This document shows positions 26,821 through 34,918 of a DNA stretch of 64,000 nt, piece after piece. This stretch comes from Citrobacter sp. Marseille-Q6884 (lineage in GTDB: Bacteria > Pseudomonadota > Gammaproteobacteria > Enterobacterales > Enterobacteriaceae). A model generated the notes under the pieces. That model did no database searches, was not told where the DNA came from, and was given only the letters and a program-made list of their open reading frames with translations. The stretch is taken from the NCBI RefSeq assembly GCF_945906775.1, contig NZ_CAMDRE010000002.1, positions 1,426,001 to 1,490,000 on the forward strand, written 5' to 3'. Every line of letters begins with the position of its first letter. The first letter of the stretch is position 1. The translations under genes and the position numbers were made by a program.

Positions 26821-27996
26821 ATGCAAAAACTCATCAACTCAGTGCAAAACTACGCCTGGGGAAGTAAAACTGCGTTAACGGAACTTTATGGTATTGCCAA
26901 TCCTTCCCAACAGCCGATGGCTGAACTCTGGATGGGTGCGCATCCAAAAAGCAGTTCTCAGGTTCAGAACGCGGATGGCCAGGCAATCTCGCTGCGTGAA
27001 GTCATCGATCAAGATAAGTCTGCGCTGTTAGGTGATGCCGTAGCAAAACGCTTTGGTGAACTGCCCTTTTTGTTCAAAGTGCTCTGCGCTGCTCAACCTC
27101 TTTCCATTCAGGTTCATCCCAACAAACATAACTCTGAGTTAGGGTTTGCCAAAGAAAACGCGGCAGGGATCCCGATGGATGCCGCCGAGCGTAACTACAA
27201 AGATCCGAACCACAAGCCAGAGCTGGTTTTTGCCCTGACCCCTTTTCTGGCCATGAACGCCTTTCGCGAGTTCAAGGATATTATGGCGTTGTTACAACCG
27301 GTTTCCGGCGCACACCCGGCCATTGCCCATTTCCTGCAGGAACCGAGCGCAGAACGTCTGAGCTATCTGTTTGCCAGCCTGCTGAATATGCAGGGTGAGG
27401 AGAAATCCCGTGCGCTGGCGGTGCTGAAATCCGCGCTGAACAGCCAACAGGGCGAACCGTGGCAAACGATCCGTCTTATCGCTAACGTCTATCCTGATGA
27501 CAGCGGTCTTTTCTCTCCGCTGCTGCTCAATGTCGTTAAGCTCAATCCTGGCGAAGCGATGTTCCTGTTTGCCGAAACCCCACACGCTTACCTGCAAGGT
27601 GTCGCGCTTGAGGTGATGGCCAACTCAGATAACGTTCTGCGCGCTGGGCTGACCCCCAAATACATCGATATTCCTGAACTGGTTGCCAACGTTAAGTTCG
27701 AGGCTAAACCCGCAGACCAGTTACTCACTACCCCGGTGAAAACCGATGGCGAGTTGGACTTCCCGATCCCGGTTGATGATTTTGCGTTCTCCCTGCATGA
27801 ACTGTCTGCCGATGAAGCAACCGTGAGCCAACAAAGCGCAGCCATTTTGTTCTGCATTGAAGGTGAAGCCGTGCTGCGTAAGGGCGAACAGCGTCTGGTG
27901 CTGAAGCCGGGTGAATCAGCATTCATTAGCGCGAATGAATCGCCAGTCAATGTCAGCGGCGCAGGCCGTTTAGCTCGGGTTTACAATAAGCTCTAG
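26821..27996 (+). CDS. manA: ManA, mannose-6-phosphate isomerase (type I)
   Basis: 391-residue zinc enzyme interconverting mannose-6-P and fructose-6-P, used for mannose catabolism and GDP-mannose supply. The zinc ligands lie in QVHPNKHNSELG and in NHKPELVFAL, and the active-site region FAETPHAYLQG is present. ATG 26821 gives the exact family length; the open frame runs about 90 codons upstream through non-homologous sequence. It is followed by a hairpin terminator just before ydgA. Confidence 0.96.
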   Translation: MQKLINSVQNYAWGSKTALTELYGIANPSQQPMAELWMGAHPKSSSQVQNADGQAISLREVIDQDKSALLGDAVAKRFGELPFLFKVLCAAQPLSIQVHPNKHNSELGFAKENAAGIPMDAAERNYKDPNHKPELVFALTPFLAMNAFREFKDIMALLQPVSGAHPAIAHFLQEPSAERLSYLFASLLNMQGEEKSRALAVLKSALNSQQGEPWQTIRLIANVYPDDSGLFSPLLLNVVKLNPGEAMFLFAETPHAYLQGVALEVMANSDNVLRAGLTPKYIDIPELVANVKFEAKPADQLLTTPVKTDGELDFPIPVDDFAFSLHELSADEATVSQQSAAILFCIEGEAVLRKGEQRLVLKPGESAFISANESPVNVSGAGRLARVYNKL

Positions 27997-28060
27997 CAAG
28001 ATACTGATATTTGTAACAACTCTTGCTAAGCTAGTAGTGAGTCAACGACATGTCACTCTT

Positions 28061-28091
28061 CCAGGCGCTTTTAAACGCCTGGATTTATTTT
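28061..28091 (+). terminator. manA terminator
   Basis: CCAGGCG-CTTTTAAA-CGCCTGG followed by ATTTATTTT. It ends only 12 bp before the ydgA ATG, so ydgA needs its own promoter within the manA 3' region or depends on read-through. Confidence 0.8.
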
Positions 28092-28103
28092 ATGGATATT
28101 GAA

Positions 28104-29612
28104 ATGAAAAAATCGCTGGTAGCTGCGGGTGTAGTGGTTGCGCTGGGTATCGTCTGGACCGGTGGCGCCTGGTACACGGGCAAGAAACTCGAAACCCATC
28201 TCGCCGAGATGGTGACGCAGGCAAATGATCAGATCAAACGCCTTTCTCCTGAGGCAGGTATTGAGCTGGGTTATCAAAACTACCAGCGCGGTGTGTTCTC
28301 CAGCCAGTTACAACTGGTGGTGAAACCCATCGCAGGCCAGGAAAATGGCTGGCTGAAGCCAGGGCAAACGCTGATCTTAAATGAGTCTGTGGATCACGGT
28401 CCCTTCCCGCTCGCTCAGCTTAAATCATTGAATCTTGTCCCATCAATGGCGTCGGTACAAACCACGCTGGTGAATAACGACGTCACAAAACCGCTGTTTG
28501 ACATTGCGAAGGGTGAGTCACCTTTCATTATTCATTCCCGTGTTGGTTATGGCGGCGACACCCGTTCAGATATCTCCCTGAAACCGCTGAACTACGAAAA
28601 AGGTGATGAAAAAGTCGCCTTTAGCGGCGGCGAATTCCAGCTCACTGCAGATAAAGCCGGCAATGCGGTCTCCCTGACGGGTACTGCGCAAAGCGGCATG
28701 GTGAATGCGGTAAACGAGTACAACCAGAAGGTACAAATCACCTTTAACAACCTAAAAACGGATGGCTCCAGCGAAATAGCCAGCTTTGGCGAGCGTATCG
28801 GCGATCAGAAGTTGTCACTCGATAAGCTGTCCATTTCTGTCGAAGGCAAAGAGTTGGCCGTTCTGGAAGGCATGGGAATCGACGGTAAATCCGATCTCGC
28901 TAACGAAGGAAAAACCGTCAACAGTCAGCTGGATTACACGCTAAATAGCCTGAAGCTGCAGGGGCAAGATCTCGGTAGCGGCAAGCTGACGCTGAAAGTC
29001 GGGCAGATCGATGGTGAAGCCTTACATCAGTTCAGCCAGCAATACAGCGCCCAAACCCAAGCGCTGATGGCGCAGGTTGATGTGGTCGAAAACCCTGAGC
29101 TTTATCAGCAAAAAGTAACCGAAGCGTTCTTTAGCGCCCTGCCTGTGCTGATGAAAGGCGAACCGGTTATTACGATTGCACCGCTGAGCTGGAAGAATGC
29201 CAAAGGTGAGACAACCTTTAATTTGTCACTGTTCCTCAAAGATCCAACTGCAACCAAAGAAGAGCCGCAAACGCTGGCGCAGGAAGTGGATCGTTCAGTG
29301 AAATCACTGGACGCGAAGCTGGCGATCCCGATGGATATGGCCGTTGAGTTCATGACGCAGATTGCCAAACTGGAAGGATACCAGCAGGAAGAAGCTGAAG
29401 GTCTTGCGAAGCAACAGGTCAAAGGTCTGTCTGCAATGGGGCAAATGTTCCGTGTCACAACGCTGCAGGACAACACTATCGGATCAAGCCTGCAGTATAC
29501 GAATGGCCAGGTCACGCTCAACGGGCAAAAAATGCCGCTGGATGAGTTTGTCGGCATGTTTGGTATGCCAACCCTGTCTGAACCGGATGCACCAGCCGTT
29601 CCGCAGCAGTAA
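28104..29612 (+). CDS. ydgA: YdgA, DUF945-family protein
   Basis: 502 residues with an N-terminal hydrophobic anchor (MKKSLVAAGVVVALGIVWTGGAWY) followed by a long periplasmic beta-rich region, as in E. coli YdgA. The anchor keeps it in the inner membrane. The biochemical role is unknown; the homolog YihF shares the family. ATG 28104 gives the E. coli length, and an in-frame ATG four codons earlier (28092) is an alternative. In K-12 the uid genes follow; here malI follows directly. Confidence 0.9.
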   Translation: MKKSLVAAGVVVALGIVWTGGAWYTGKKLETHLAEMVTQANDQIKRLSPEAGIELGYQNYQRGVFSSQLQLVVKPIAGQENGWLKPGQTLILNESVDHGPFPLAQLKSLNLVPSMASVQTTLVNNDVTKPLFDIAKGESPFIIHSRVGYGGDTRSDISLKPLNYEKGDEKVAFSGGEFQLTADKAGNAVSLTGTAQSGMVNAVNEYNQKVQITFNNLKTDGSSEIASFGERIGDQKLSLDKLSISVEGKELAVLEGMGIDGKSDLANEGKTVNSQLDYTLNSLKLQGQDLGSGKLTLKVGQIDGEALHQFSQQYSAQTQALMAQVDVVENPELYQQKVTEAFFSALPVLMKGEPVITIAPLSWKNAKGETTFNLSLFLKDPTATKEEPQTLAQEVDRSVKSLDAKLAIPMDMAVEFMTQIAKLEGYQQEEAEGLAKQQVKGLSAMGQMFRVTTLQDNTIGSSLQYTNGQVTLNGQKMPLDEFVGMFGMPTLSEPDAPAVPQQ

Positions 29613-29628
29613 TTCTTATCCATATCAG

Positions 29629-29657
29629 GCCCGATAAGATCGTTTATCGGGCTTTTT
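29629..29657 (+). terminator. ydgA terminator
   Basis: GCCCGATAA-GATCGT-TTATCGGGC followed by TTTTT, 16 bp after the ydgA stop. It is also positioned to end the convergent malI transcript. Confidence 0.88.
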
Positions 29658-29670
29658 GATCGTATGCTGA

Positions 29671-30699
29671 CTACTTCTGCGTCACCAGCCTCGCGGAAAG
29701 TGTCAGGTTTCGCAAATGACTCTCGTCTTGTCCAATTCGCTGCAGCACACGTTCTGCTAGCATATACCCCATTTCGCGCGCTGGCGTACTGGCCCAGGTA
29801 ATCGGCAGATCGTCCAACGCGTTTTCCGCCACATCGGCAAAGGCAGCCAGCGAAACCTGCTGTTCAAAATAACGATCGACACCGCTTTCGCCACTCTGAC
29901 GCCCTGCTCTCATCAAACCAAACCAGGCACCAACCGCGATGGTCTCGTTGTAACACACGACCGCGCTAATCGTCGGGTTATGGCGTAAAAGTGCCGTAAC
30001 GGCTTCTGCGGCCTGCTTCTGGCTGGAGGAACATTCCAGCACCCAGTCACTGTGAAAAGGTAAACCAAATTTCAGCAGCGTCGCGCAATAGCCTCCGACA
30101 CGCTCCGCGCGTGTCAATGAAGAACTTTGCCCCCCCAACCACGCGATCCGCTGATGACCATGACGAATAAGGTGTTCGACCAGAAGCTGCGAGGCCTGCA
30201 TATTGTCAGGCCTGACGGTATCGACATCATCCAGGTAGCTGGCCCGTGAGGCAAACACGACGGGGATCCCTTTGTCATTCGCCAGTTGCCGTAACGCATC
30301 GCTACTGCCCGCAGCCCCGGCGATTATCACGCCATCAACCCCTTGATTGAGCAACATCGCAAAGCGCTGCGCCAGTTGTTCACCGTCTTTACCTCCATGT
30401 AATAAAAACACCATCCGTCCCTGCGCTTCTAACGCTTCTGTCAGCCCGGCCGTGAGTTCAGCATAAAAAGGCGTGGAAAGATCGCGAACGATCAAACCAA
30501 TGACCCCGCTCTGCCCGCCCCGTAGCACTGACGCCTGGCGATTGCGCACAAACCCCAGTTGTTCAATGGCCGCATTGACCCGCTCACCGGTGGCTGATGA
30601 GATTCGTCCTTTTCCACTCAGCACCAATGAAACTGTACTGACAGAAACGCCTGCAGCAAGCGCAACATCATGGATGGTTATTTTTTTGGCTATAGCCAT
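29671..30699 (-). CDS. malI: MalI, LacI-family repressor of malXY
   Basis: 342-residue LacI/GalR regulator. The N-terminal helix-turn-helix is clear (KKITIHDVALAAGVSVSTVSLVLSG), and a periplasmic-binding-protein-like effector domain follows. It represses malXY and itself through the two operators in the divergent promoter region. The inducer is not established. ATG 30699 gives the E. coli N-terminus; the frame continues 16 codons upstream into the promoter. Confidence 0.96.
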   Translation of the reverse strand: MAIAKKITIHDVALAAGVSVSTVSLVLSGKGRISSATGERVNAAIEQLGFVRNRQASVLRGGQSGVIGLIVRDLSTPFYAELTAGLTEALEAQGRMVFLLHGGKDGEQLAQRFAMLLNQGVDGVIIAGAAGSSDALRQLANDKGIPVVFASRASYLDDVDTVRPDNMQASQLLVEHLIRHGHQRIAWLGGQSSSLTRAERVGGYCATLLKFGLPFHSDWVLECSSSQKQAAEAVTALLRHNPTISAVVCYNETIAVGAWFGLMRAGRQSGESGVDRYFEQQVSLAAFADVAENALDDLPITWASTPAREMGYMLAERVLQRIGQDESHLRNLTLSARLVTQK

Positions 30700-30729
30700 A
30701 AAAACAGAAAACTCCCTGATAACGTGACG

Positions 30730-30745
30730 GATAAAACGTTTTATC
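30730..30745. promoter_or_regulatory. MalI operator 1 (malI side)
   Basis: Perfect 16-bp palindrome GATAAAACGTTTTATC located 30 bp before the malI start. It is the known MalI target sequence. Confidence 0.9.
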
Positions 30746-30781
30746 AATCGCTTATATTTATACGCGCTATTATCGTTCGGT

Positions 30782-30803
30782 AATGTGATTTGTGCCGCAC
30801 TAA
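30782..30803. promoter_or_regulatory. CRP site in the malI-malX region (candidate)
   Basis: TGTGATTTGTGCCGCA has a perfect left CRP half-site (TGTGA) and a degenerate right half, centred between the two MalI operators. E. coli malX and malI share a CRP-activated control region, which supports the call. Confidence 0.5.
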
Positions 30804-30808
30804 AATTA

Positions 30809-30824
30809 GGTAAAACGTTTTATC
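30809..30824. promoter_or_regulatory. MalI operator 2 (malX side)
   Basis: GGTAAAACGTTTTATC matches operator 1 at 15 of 16 positions and lies 46 bp before the malX start. Confidence 0.9.
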
Positions 30825-30870
30825 TTCTCGCCATCATAAGTTCATCAGTCTGTTTACGAGGAGTCGTTTG

Positions 30871-32463
30871 ATGACGGCGAGAACCACACCAAAAATAACG
30901 TTATGGGAATTTTTCCAGCAATTGGGCAAAACATTTATGCTGCCCGTCGCGCTTCTTTCATTTTGCGGGATCATGTTAGGGATCGGCAGTTCGCTAAGCA
31001 GCCATGATGTCCTGACGCTGCTCCCGGCACTGGGAAACCCGGTGTTACAGGCCATTTTTACCTGGATGAGCAAAGTGGGCTCTTTCGCGTTTAGCTTCCT
31101 GCCCGTCATGTTCTGTATCGCGATTCCGCTTGGTCTGGCGCGCGAGAACAAGGGTGTGGCGGCATTTGCCGGATTTGTCGGTTATGCGGTAATGAACCTT
31201 GCCGTCAACTTTTGGTTAACGGCAAAGGGTATTTTACCGACCACAGACGCGGCGATCCTCAAAGCCAACAACGTGCAAAACATCCTCGGGATCCAGTCGA
31301 TCGATACCGGGATCCTCGGTGCGGTGATTGCCGGGATCATTGTCTGGATGCTTCACGAGCGTTTCCACAATATTCGTCTTCCTGATGCGCTGGCATTCTT
31401 CGGGGGTACCCGCTTTGTCCCTATTATCTCCTCCGTGGTGATGGGACTGGTTGGGCTGGTGATCCCGCTGATCTGGCCTGTTTTCGCAATGGGTATTACC
31501 GGACTGGGCAACATCATCAATAGCGCCGGTGAATTTGGCCCGATGCTGTTTGGTACCGGTGAGCGTCTGCTGTTGCCTTTTGGCCTGCATCACATTCTGG
31601 TGGCGTTGATTCGTTTTACCGAAGCGGGCGGTACGCAGGAAGTGTGTGGCCATAGCGTAAGCGGCGCACTGACCATTTTCCAGGCGCAGTTGAGCTGCCC
31701 GACTACGCAAGGTTTCTCTGAAAGCGCCACGCGTTTCCTGTCGCAGGGGAAAATGCCCGCGTTTCTTGGTGGTTTACCGGGTGCTGCGTTAGCGATGTAC
31801 CACTGCGCGCGTCCTGAGAATCGTCATAAAATTAAAGGGTTATTAATTTCCGGTCTGATTGCCTGCGTGATTGGCGGAACCACCGAACCGCTGGAATTCC
31901 TGTTCCTGTTCGTTGCGCCGGTACTGTATGTGATCCACGCGTTGCTGACCGGTCTGGGCTTCACCGTGATGGCCATTCTGGGCGTGACTATCGGTAACAC
32001 TGACGGCAACCTGATTGATTTCGTGGTGTTCGGTATTCTTCATGGTTTGTCCACCAAGTGGTATCTGGTTCCGGTTGTTGCCGCCATCTGGTTCGCGGTG
32101 TACTACGTCATTTTCCGCTTCGCGATCACCCGCTTTAATCTGAAAACGCCAGGTCGTGATGTTGAGATTGCCAGCAACATTGAAAAAGTCATGGCGGGAG
32201 CGCCGGGAAAATCGGGCTACAACGTGCCCGCGATTCTGGCCGCACTGGGTGGCGCTGAAAACATCGTCAGTCTGGATAACTGCATCACACGTTTGCGTTT
32301 GTCAGTGAAGGATATGTCGCTTGTTAACGTTCAGGCGCTGAAGGACAATCGTGCAATTGGTGTCGTACAACTCAATCAGCATAACCTTCAGGTCGTTATT
32401 GGTCCGCAGGTCCAGTCCGTTAAAGACGAAATCGCGGTTCTGATGAATACCGTACAGGCTTAA
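30871..32463 (+). CDS. malX: MalX, PTS EIICB permease (maltose/glucose type)
   Basis: 530-residue sugar phosphotransferase permease. The N-terminal EIIC domain has about ten helices, with the substrate-region motif GERLLLPFGLHHIL and the GGTTEPLEF loop. The C-terminal EIIB domain (from about residue 440) carries the phosphorylated cysteine in SLDNCITRLRL. It can transport glucose or maltose by facilitated diffusion in E. coli; the native substrate is unclear. ATG 30871 follows the site ACGAGGAG. It is an operon with malY (10-bp gap). Confidence 0.95.
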   Translation: MTARTTPKITLWEFFQQLGKTFMLPVALLSFCGIMLGIGSSLSSHDVLTLLPALGNPVLQAIFTWMSKVGSFAFSFLPVMFCIAIPLGLARENKGVAAFAGFVGYAVMNLAVNFWLTAKGILPTTDAAILKANNVQNILGIQSIDTGILGAVIAGIIVWMLHERFHNIRLPDALAFFGGTRFVPIISSVVMGLVGLVIPLIWPVFAMGITGLGNIINSAGEFGPMLFGTGERLLLPFGLHHILVALIRFTEAGGTQEVCGHSVSGALTIFQAQLSCPTTQGFSESATRFLSQGKMPAFLGGLPGAALAMYHCARPENRHKIKGLLISGLIACVIGGTTEPLEFLFLFVAPVLYVIHALLTGLGFTVMAILGVTIGNTDGNLIDFVVFGILHGLSTKWYLVPVVAAIWFAVYYVIFRFAITRFNLKTPGRDVEIASNIEKVMAGAPGKSGYNVPAILAALGGAENIVSLDNCITRLRLSVKDMSLVNVQALKDNRAIGVVQLNQHNLQVVIGPQVQSVKDEIAVLMNTVQA

Positions 32464-32473
32464 GGACAACGAT

Positions 32474-33646
32474 ATGTTTGATTTTTCAACGGTGGTGGAC
32501 AGGCATGGCACATGGTGCACCCAGTGGGATTACGTTGCCGATCGTTTCGGTACGGCCGACCTGCTGCCGTTCACCATCTCTGATATGGATTTTTCCACCG
32601 CACCCTGCATTCTGGAGGCGCTGACACAGCGCCTGTCACACGGCGTGTTGGGCTACAGCCGCTGGAAGAATGATGAGTTTCTAGCGGCGATTAGCCACTG
32701 GTTTCTTACCCGTCACGCCACCAGAATTGATCCGCAGTCTCTGGTTTATGGCCCTTCCGTCATCTATATGGTGTCGGAGCTGATCCGCCAGTGGTCGTCT
32801 GTCGGCGATGCCGTGGTTATCCATACGCCCGCTTACGACGCGTTTTATAAAGCGATCGAGGGTAACCAGCGTACGGTGCTGCCTGTTGAACTGGAGAAAC
32901 GTACCGACGGCTGGTATTGCGACATGGCAAAACTGGAGGCCGTACTCTCACGGCCTGAGAGCAAAATTCTTCTGCTCTGCAGCCCACAAAACCCGACGGG
33001 CAAAGTCTGGACGCGTAACGAACTGGAAGCCATGGCACAGCTGTGCCATCGTCACGGCGTAAAAGTTATTTCCGATGAAATTCATATGGATATGGTATGG
33101 GGAGAACAACCGCATATCCCCTGGAGTCACGTCGCACAGGGGAGCTGGGCACTGCTTACTTCAGGCTCCAAGAGTTTTAATATTCCGGCATTAACCGGGG
33201 CTTATGGAATCATTGAAGATGCGGCCAGCCGCAACGACTATCTCAATGCCTTAAAAGGGCGTGACGGATTGTCTTCGCCTGCAGTGTTGGCGCTGACGGC
33301 GCACATTGCCGCTTATCAGGATGGCGCAGGCTGGCTTGATGCTTTGCGGGATTATCTTGCCAGCAATCTGCATTATGTCGCCAGTACCCTCAATGCTGCA
33401 TTCCCTGAGCTCAACTGGCAGGTACCACAATCCACATATCTCGCATGGATTGATCTGCGCCCGCTCAATATTGATGACCAGGCATTGCAGGATGCATTGA
33501 TCCACCAGGAAAAAGTCGCCATCATGCCAGGGTATACTTACGGGGAGGAAGGCCGTGGGTTTGTCCGTCTGAATGCCGGATGTCCACGTTCAAAACTTGA
33601 AAAAGGCGTACAGGGATTGATTAACGCGATCCGCTCCGTTCGTTGA
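32474..33646 (+). CDS. malY: MalY, PLP-dependent cystathionine beta-lyase and MalT antagonist
   Basis: 390 residues, the same as E. coli MalY. It is a fold-type I aminotransferase-like enzyme with C-S lyase activity that also binds and inhibits the maltose activator MalT. The PLP lysine is in TSGSKSFNIPAL, preceded by the conserved SDEIHMDM and SPQNPTGKVW motifs. Second gene of malXY. Confidence 0.95.
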   Translation: MFDFSTVVDRHGTWCTQWDYVADRFGTADLLPFTISDMDFSTAPCILEALTQRLSHGVLGYSRWKNDEFLAAISHWFLTRHATRIDPQSLVYGPSVIYMVSELIRQWSSVGDAVVIHTPAYDAFYKAIEGNQRTVLPVELEKRTDGWYCDMAKLEAVLSRPESKILLLCSPQNPTGKVWTRNELEAMAQLCHRHGVKVISDEIHMDMVWGEQPHIPWSHVAQGSWALLTSGSKSFNIPALTGAYGIIEDAASRNDYLNALKGRDGLSSPAVLALTAHIAAYQDGAGWLDALRDYLASNLHYVASTLNAAFPELNWQVPQSTYLAWIDLRPLNIDDQALQDALIHQEKVAIMPGYTYGEEGRGFVRLNAGCPRSKLEKGVQGLINAIRSVR

Positions 33647-33653
33647 TGTGTTC

Positions 33654-33676
33654 GCGCAATGCATCGAGCATTGCGC
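33654..33676 (+). terminator. malXY terminator
   Basis: GCGCAATGC-ATCGA-GCATTGCGC with a T-rich stretch (ATTCTCATTTTTT) just after, 8 bp past the malY stop. Confidence 0.75.
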
Positions 33677-33796
33677 AACATTCTCATTTTTTGCCAGGTG
33701 CGCGACTAATTTGTCTCAACAAGGTTCTGAGAGTAAAAGAGGTTATTTGCTTACTGATAGTGTATAGTGCCCTTCCACTCAAATCAGGAAGTGCCT

Positions 33797-33967
33797 ATGT
33801 CAGAACGTAAAAATAGTAAATCCCGCCGTAATTTTCTTGTCAAATGTCTTTGTCCAAATTGCACCGCATCATCAGAACACAGCCACTCTCGGGTACAAAA
33901 AGGTGCAATGTTAATTTGCCCTCATTGTAATAAGTTATTCCAGTCCGACGCTAAACTCGTTGCGTAA
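33797..33967 (+). CDS. ynfU: YnfU-like small zinc-ribbon protein
   Basis: 56 residues, basic N-terminus (SERKNSKSRRN), then two CxxC pairs: CPNC at 19-22 and CPHC at 41-44, with an extra Cys at 17. This is the pattern of a single zinc ribbon. It matches the small E. coli protein YnfU as I recall it. ATG 33797 follows the ribosome site CAGGAAG. Its neighbours are cold-shock genes, so a cold- or RNA-related role is possible but unproven. First gene of the accessory block after malY. Confidence 0.75.
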   Translation: MSERKNSKSRRNFLVKCLCPNCTASSEHSHSRVQKGAMLICPHCNKLFQSDAKLVA

Positions 33968-34041
33968 TTTATTATTACGATAACTGCTGCTCAAAAATAT
34001 AATGATGAAAAGCGGTTATCTATTCTATTTGTCAGCCAAAT

Positions 34042-34069
34042 AGCAAAAAACCCGCTATTCGCGGGTTTA
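34042..34069 (-). terminator. cspB terminator
   Basis: On the minus strand AAACCCGC-GAATA-GCGGGTTT is followed by a run of T (TTTTTTGC), about 95 bp after the cspB stop. It could also end ynfU transcripts from the other side, with a weaker T-tract. Confidence 0.85.
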
Positions 34070-34161
34070 TACTTAAGCATTTAACATTCCAGTGCTTGTG
34101 CCTGTTTGTCTACTCAGGTCTATGCCGTCATCGTTGTCGCAAAAGGCAAAAGCGGAAATGA

Positions 34162-34377
34162 TTACTCTGCTACTACGACATTCGCCGCAGCCGGGCCTTT
34201 GGCGCCATTCTCAACAGAGAACTCAACCTTCTGCCCTTCCAGCAAGGTACGGTAGCTGTTTGACTGAATAGCAGAGAAGTGTACGAAGACATCTTTAGTA
34301 CCATCCGCCGGGGAGATAAAACCAAACCCTTTATCAGCGTTAAACCATTTTACTAAACCAGTCATTTTATTAGACAT
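34162..34377 (-). CDS. cspB: cold-shock protein, CspB/CspI type
   Basis: 71-residue cold-shock domain protein with complete RNA-binding motifs: RNP1 KGFGFI and RNP2 VFVHF. It is closest by eye to E. coli CspB (shared MSNKMTGLVKWFNADKGFGFISP), though CspG and CspI are similar, so the letter is uncertain. It acts as an RNA chaperone after cold shock. The start is preceded by TTAAGGAATATTTA. It has a long 5' leader with a cold-box-like element at 34519-34538 and is divergent from cspH. Confidence 0.85.
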   Translation of the reverse strand: MSNKMTGLVKWFNADKGFGFISPADGTKDVFVHFSAIQSNSYRTLLEGQKVEFSVENGAKGPAAANVVVAE

Positions 34378-34518
34378 ATTAAATATTCCTTAACTTGAGC
34401 CTTTCGGCGAACAGGGGCTTTATTACAGAAACTACGTAGTGCTTAGTGGAGAGACTCAAGGAAGGAATTACTGAAAATACCTGGTGATGAGAACTGCTTT
34501 AGTAAACTACTTTGTATG

Positions 34519-34538
34519 CTGTCTGTCTTTCAAACCGA
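34519..34538 (-). promoter_or_regulatory. cold-box-like element in the cspB leader
   Basis: On the minus strand TCGGTTTGAAAGACAGACAG resembles the cspA-family cold box (CGGTTTGACGTACAGACCA) and lies about 142-161 nt upstream of the start codon, the position expected in the long untranslated leader of cold-inducible csp genes. Confidence 0.65.
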
Positions 34539-34678
34539 CGCCGCTATTAACTCACAACGTTCCCAGTCACGCAACAATTATTTTAGCCGTCTGGCTGTCC
34601 TTATCGCTAAAAAATAAAACTGGTGTTATTTCTGCTCACAGGTATAGTGCAGCTCGTTATATGTATTAAGGAATTTAT

Positions 34679-34891
34679 TTGTCTCGTAAAATGACAGGAA
34701 TTGTCAAAACCTTTGACTGCAAGAGTGGCAAAGGTCTTATTATCCCATCAGATGGTCGTAAAGATGTACAGGTTCACATTTCAGCATTAAGCCTCCATGA
34801 ATCAGAAGTTCTCACTCCAGGCCTGCGCGTAGAGTTTTGCCGGATCAATGGATTGAGAGGCCCCACCGCAGCCAACGTCTATCTTTCGTAA
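34679..34891 (+). CDS. cspH: CspH, cold-shock-like protein
   Basis: 70 residues matching E. coli CspH. It keeps the csp fold signature (SRKMTGIVKTF, GPTAANVYLS), but the RNA-binding motifs are degenerate: RNP1 is KGLIIP and RNP2 is VQVHIS, so key aromatic residues are missing and normal RNA binding is doubtful. The start is TTG 34679, as in E. coli, with the ribosome site TAAGGA 7 bases upstream. It is divergent from cspB; in K-12 cspH is paired with cspG at another locus. Confidence 0.88.
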   Translation: MSRKMTGIVKTFDCKSGKGLIIPSDGRKDVQVHISALSLHESEVLTPGLRVEFCRINGLRGPTAANVYLS

Positions 34892-34918
34892 CGCAGCCCA
34901 GAAGCCTCCATTTCGGCA

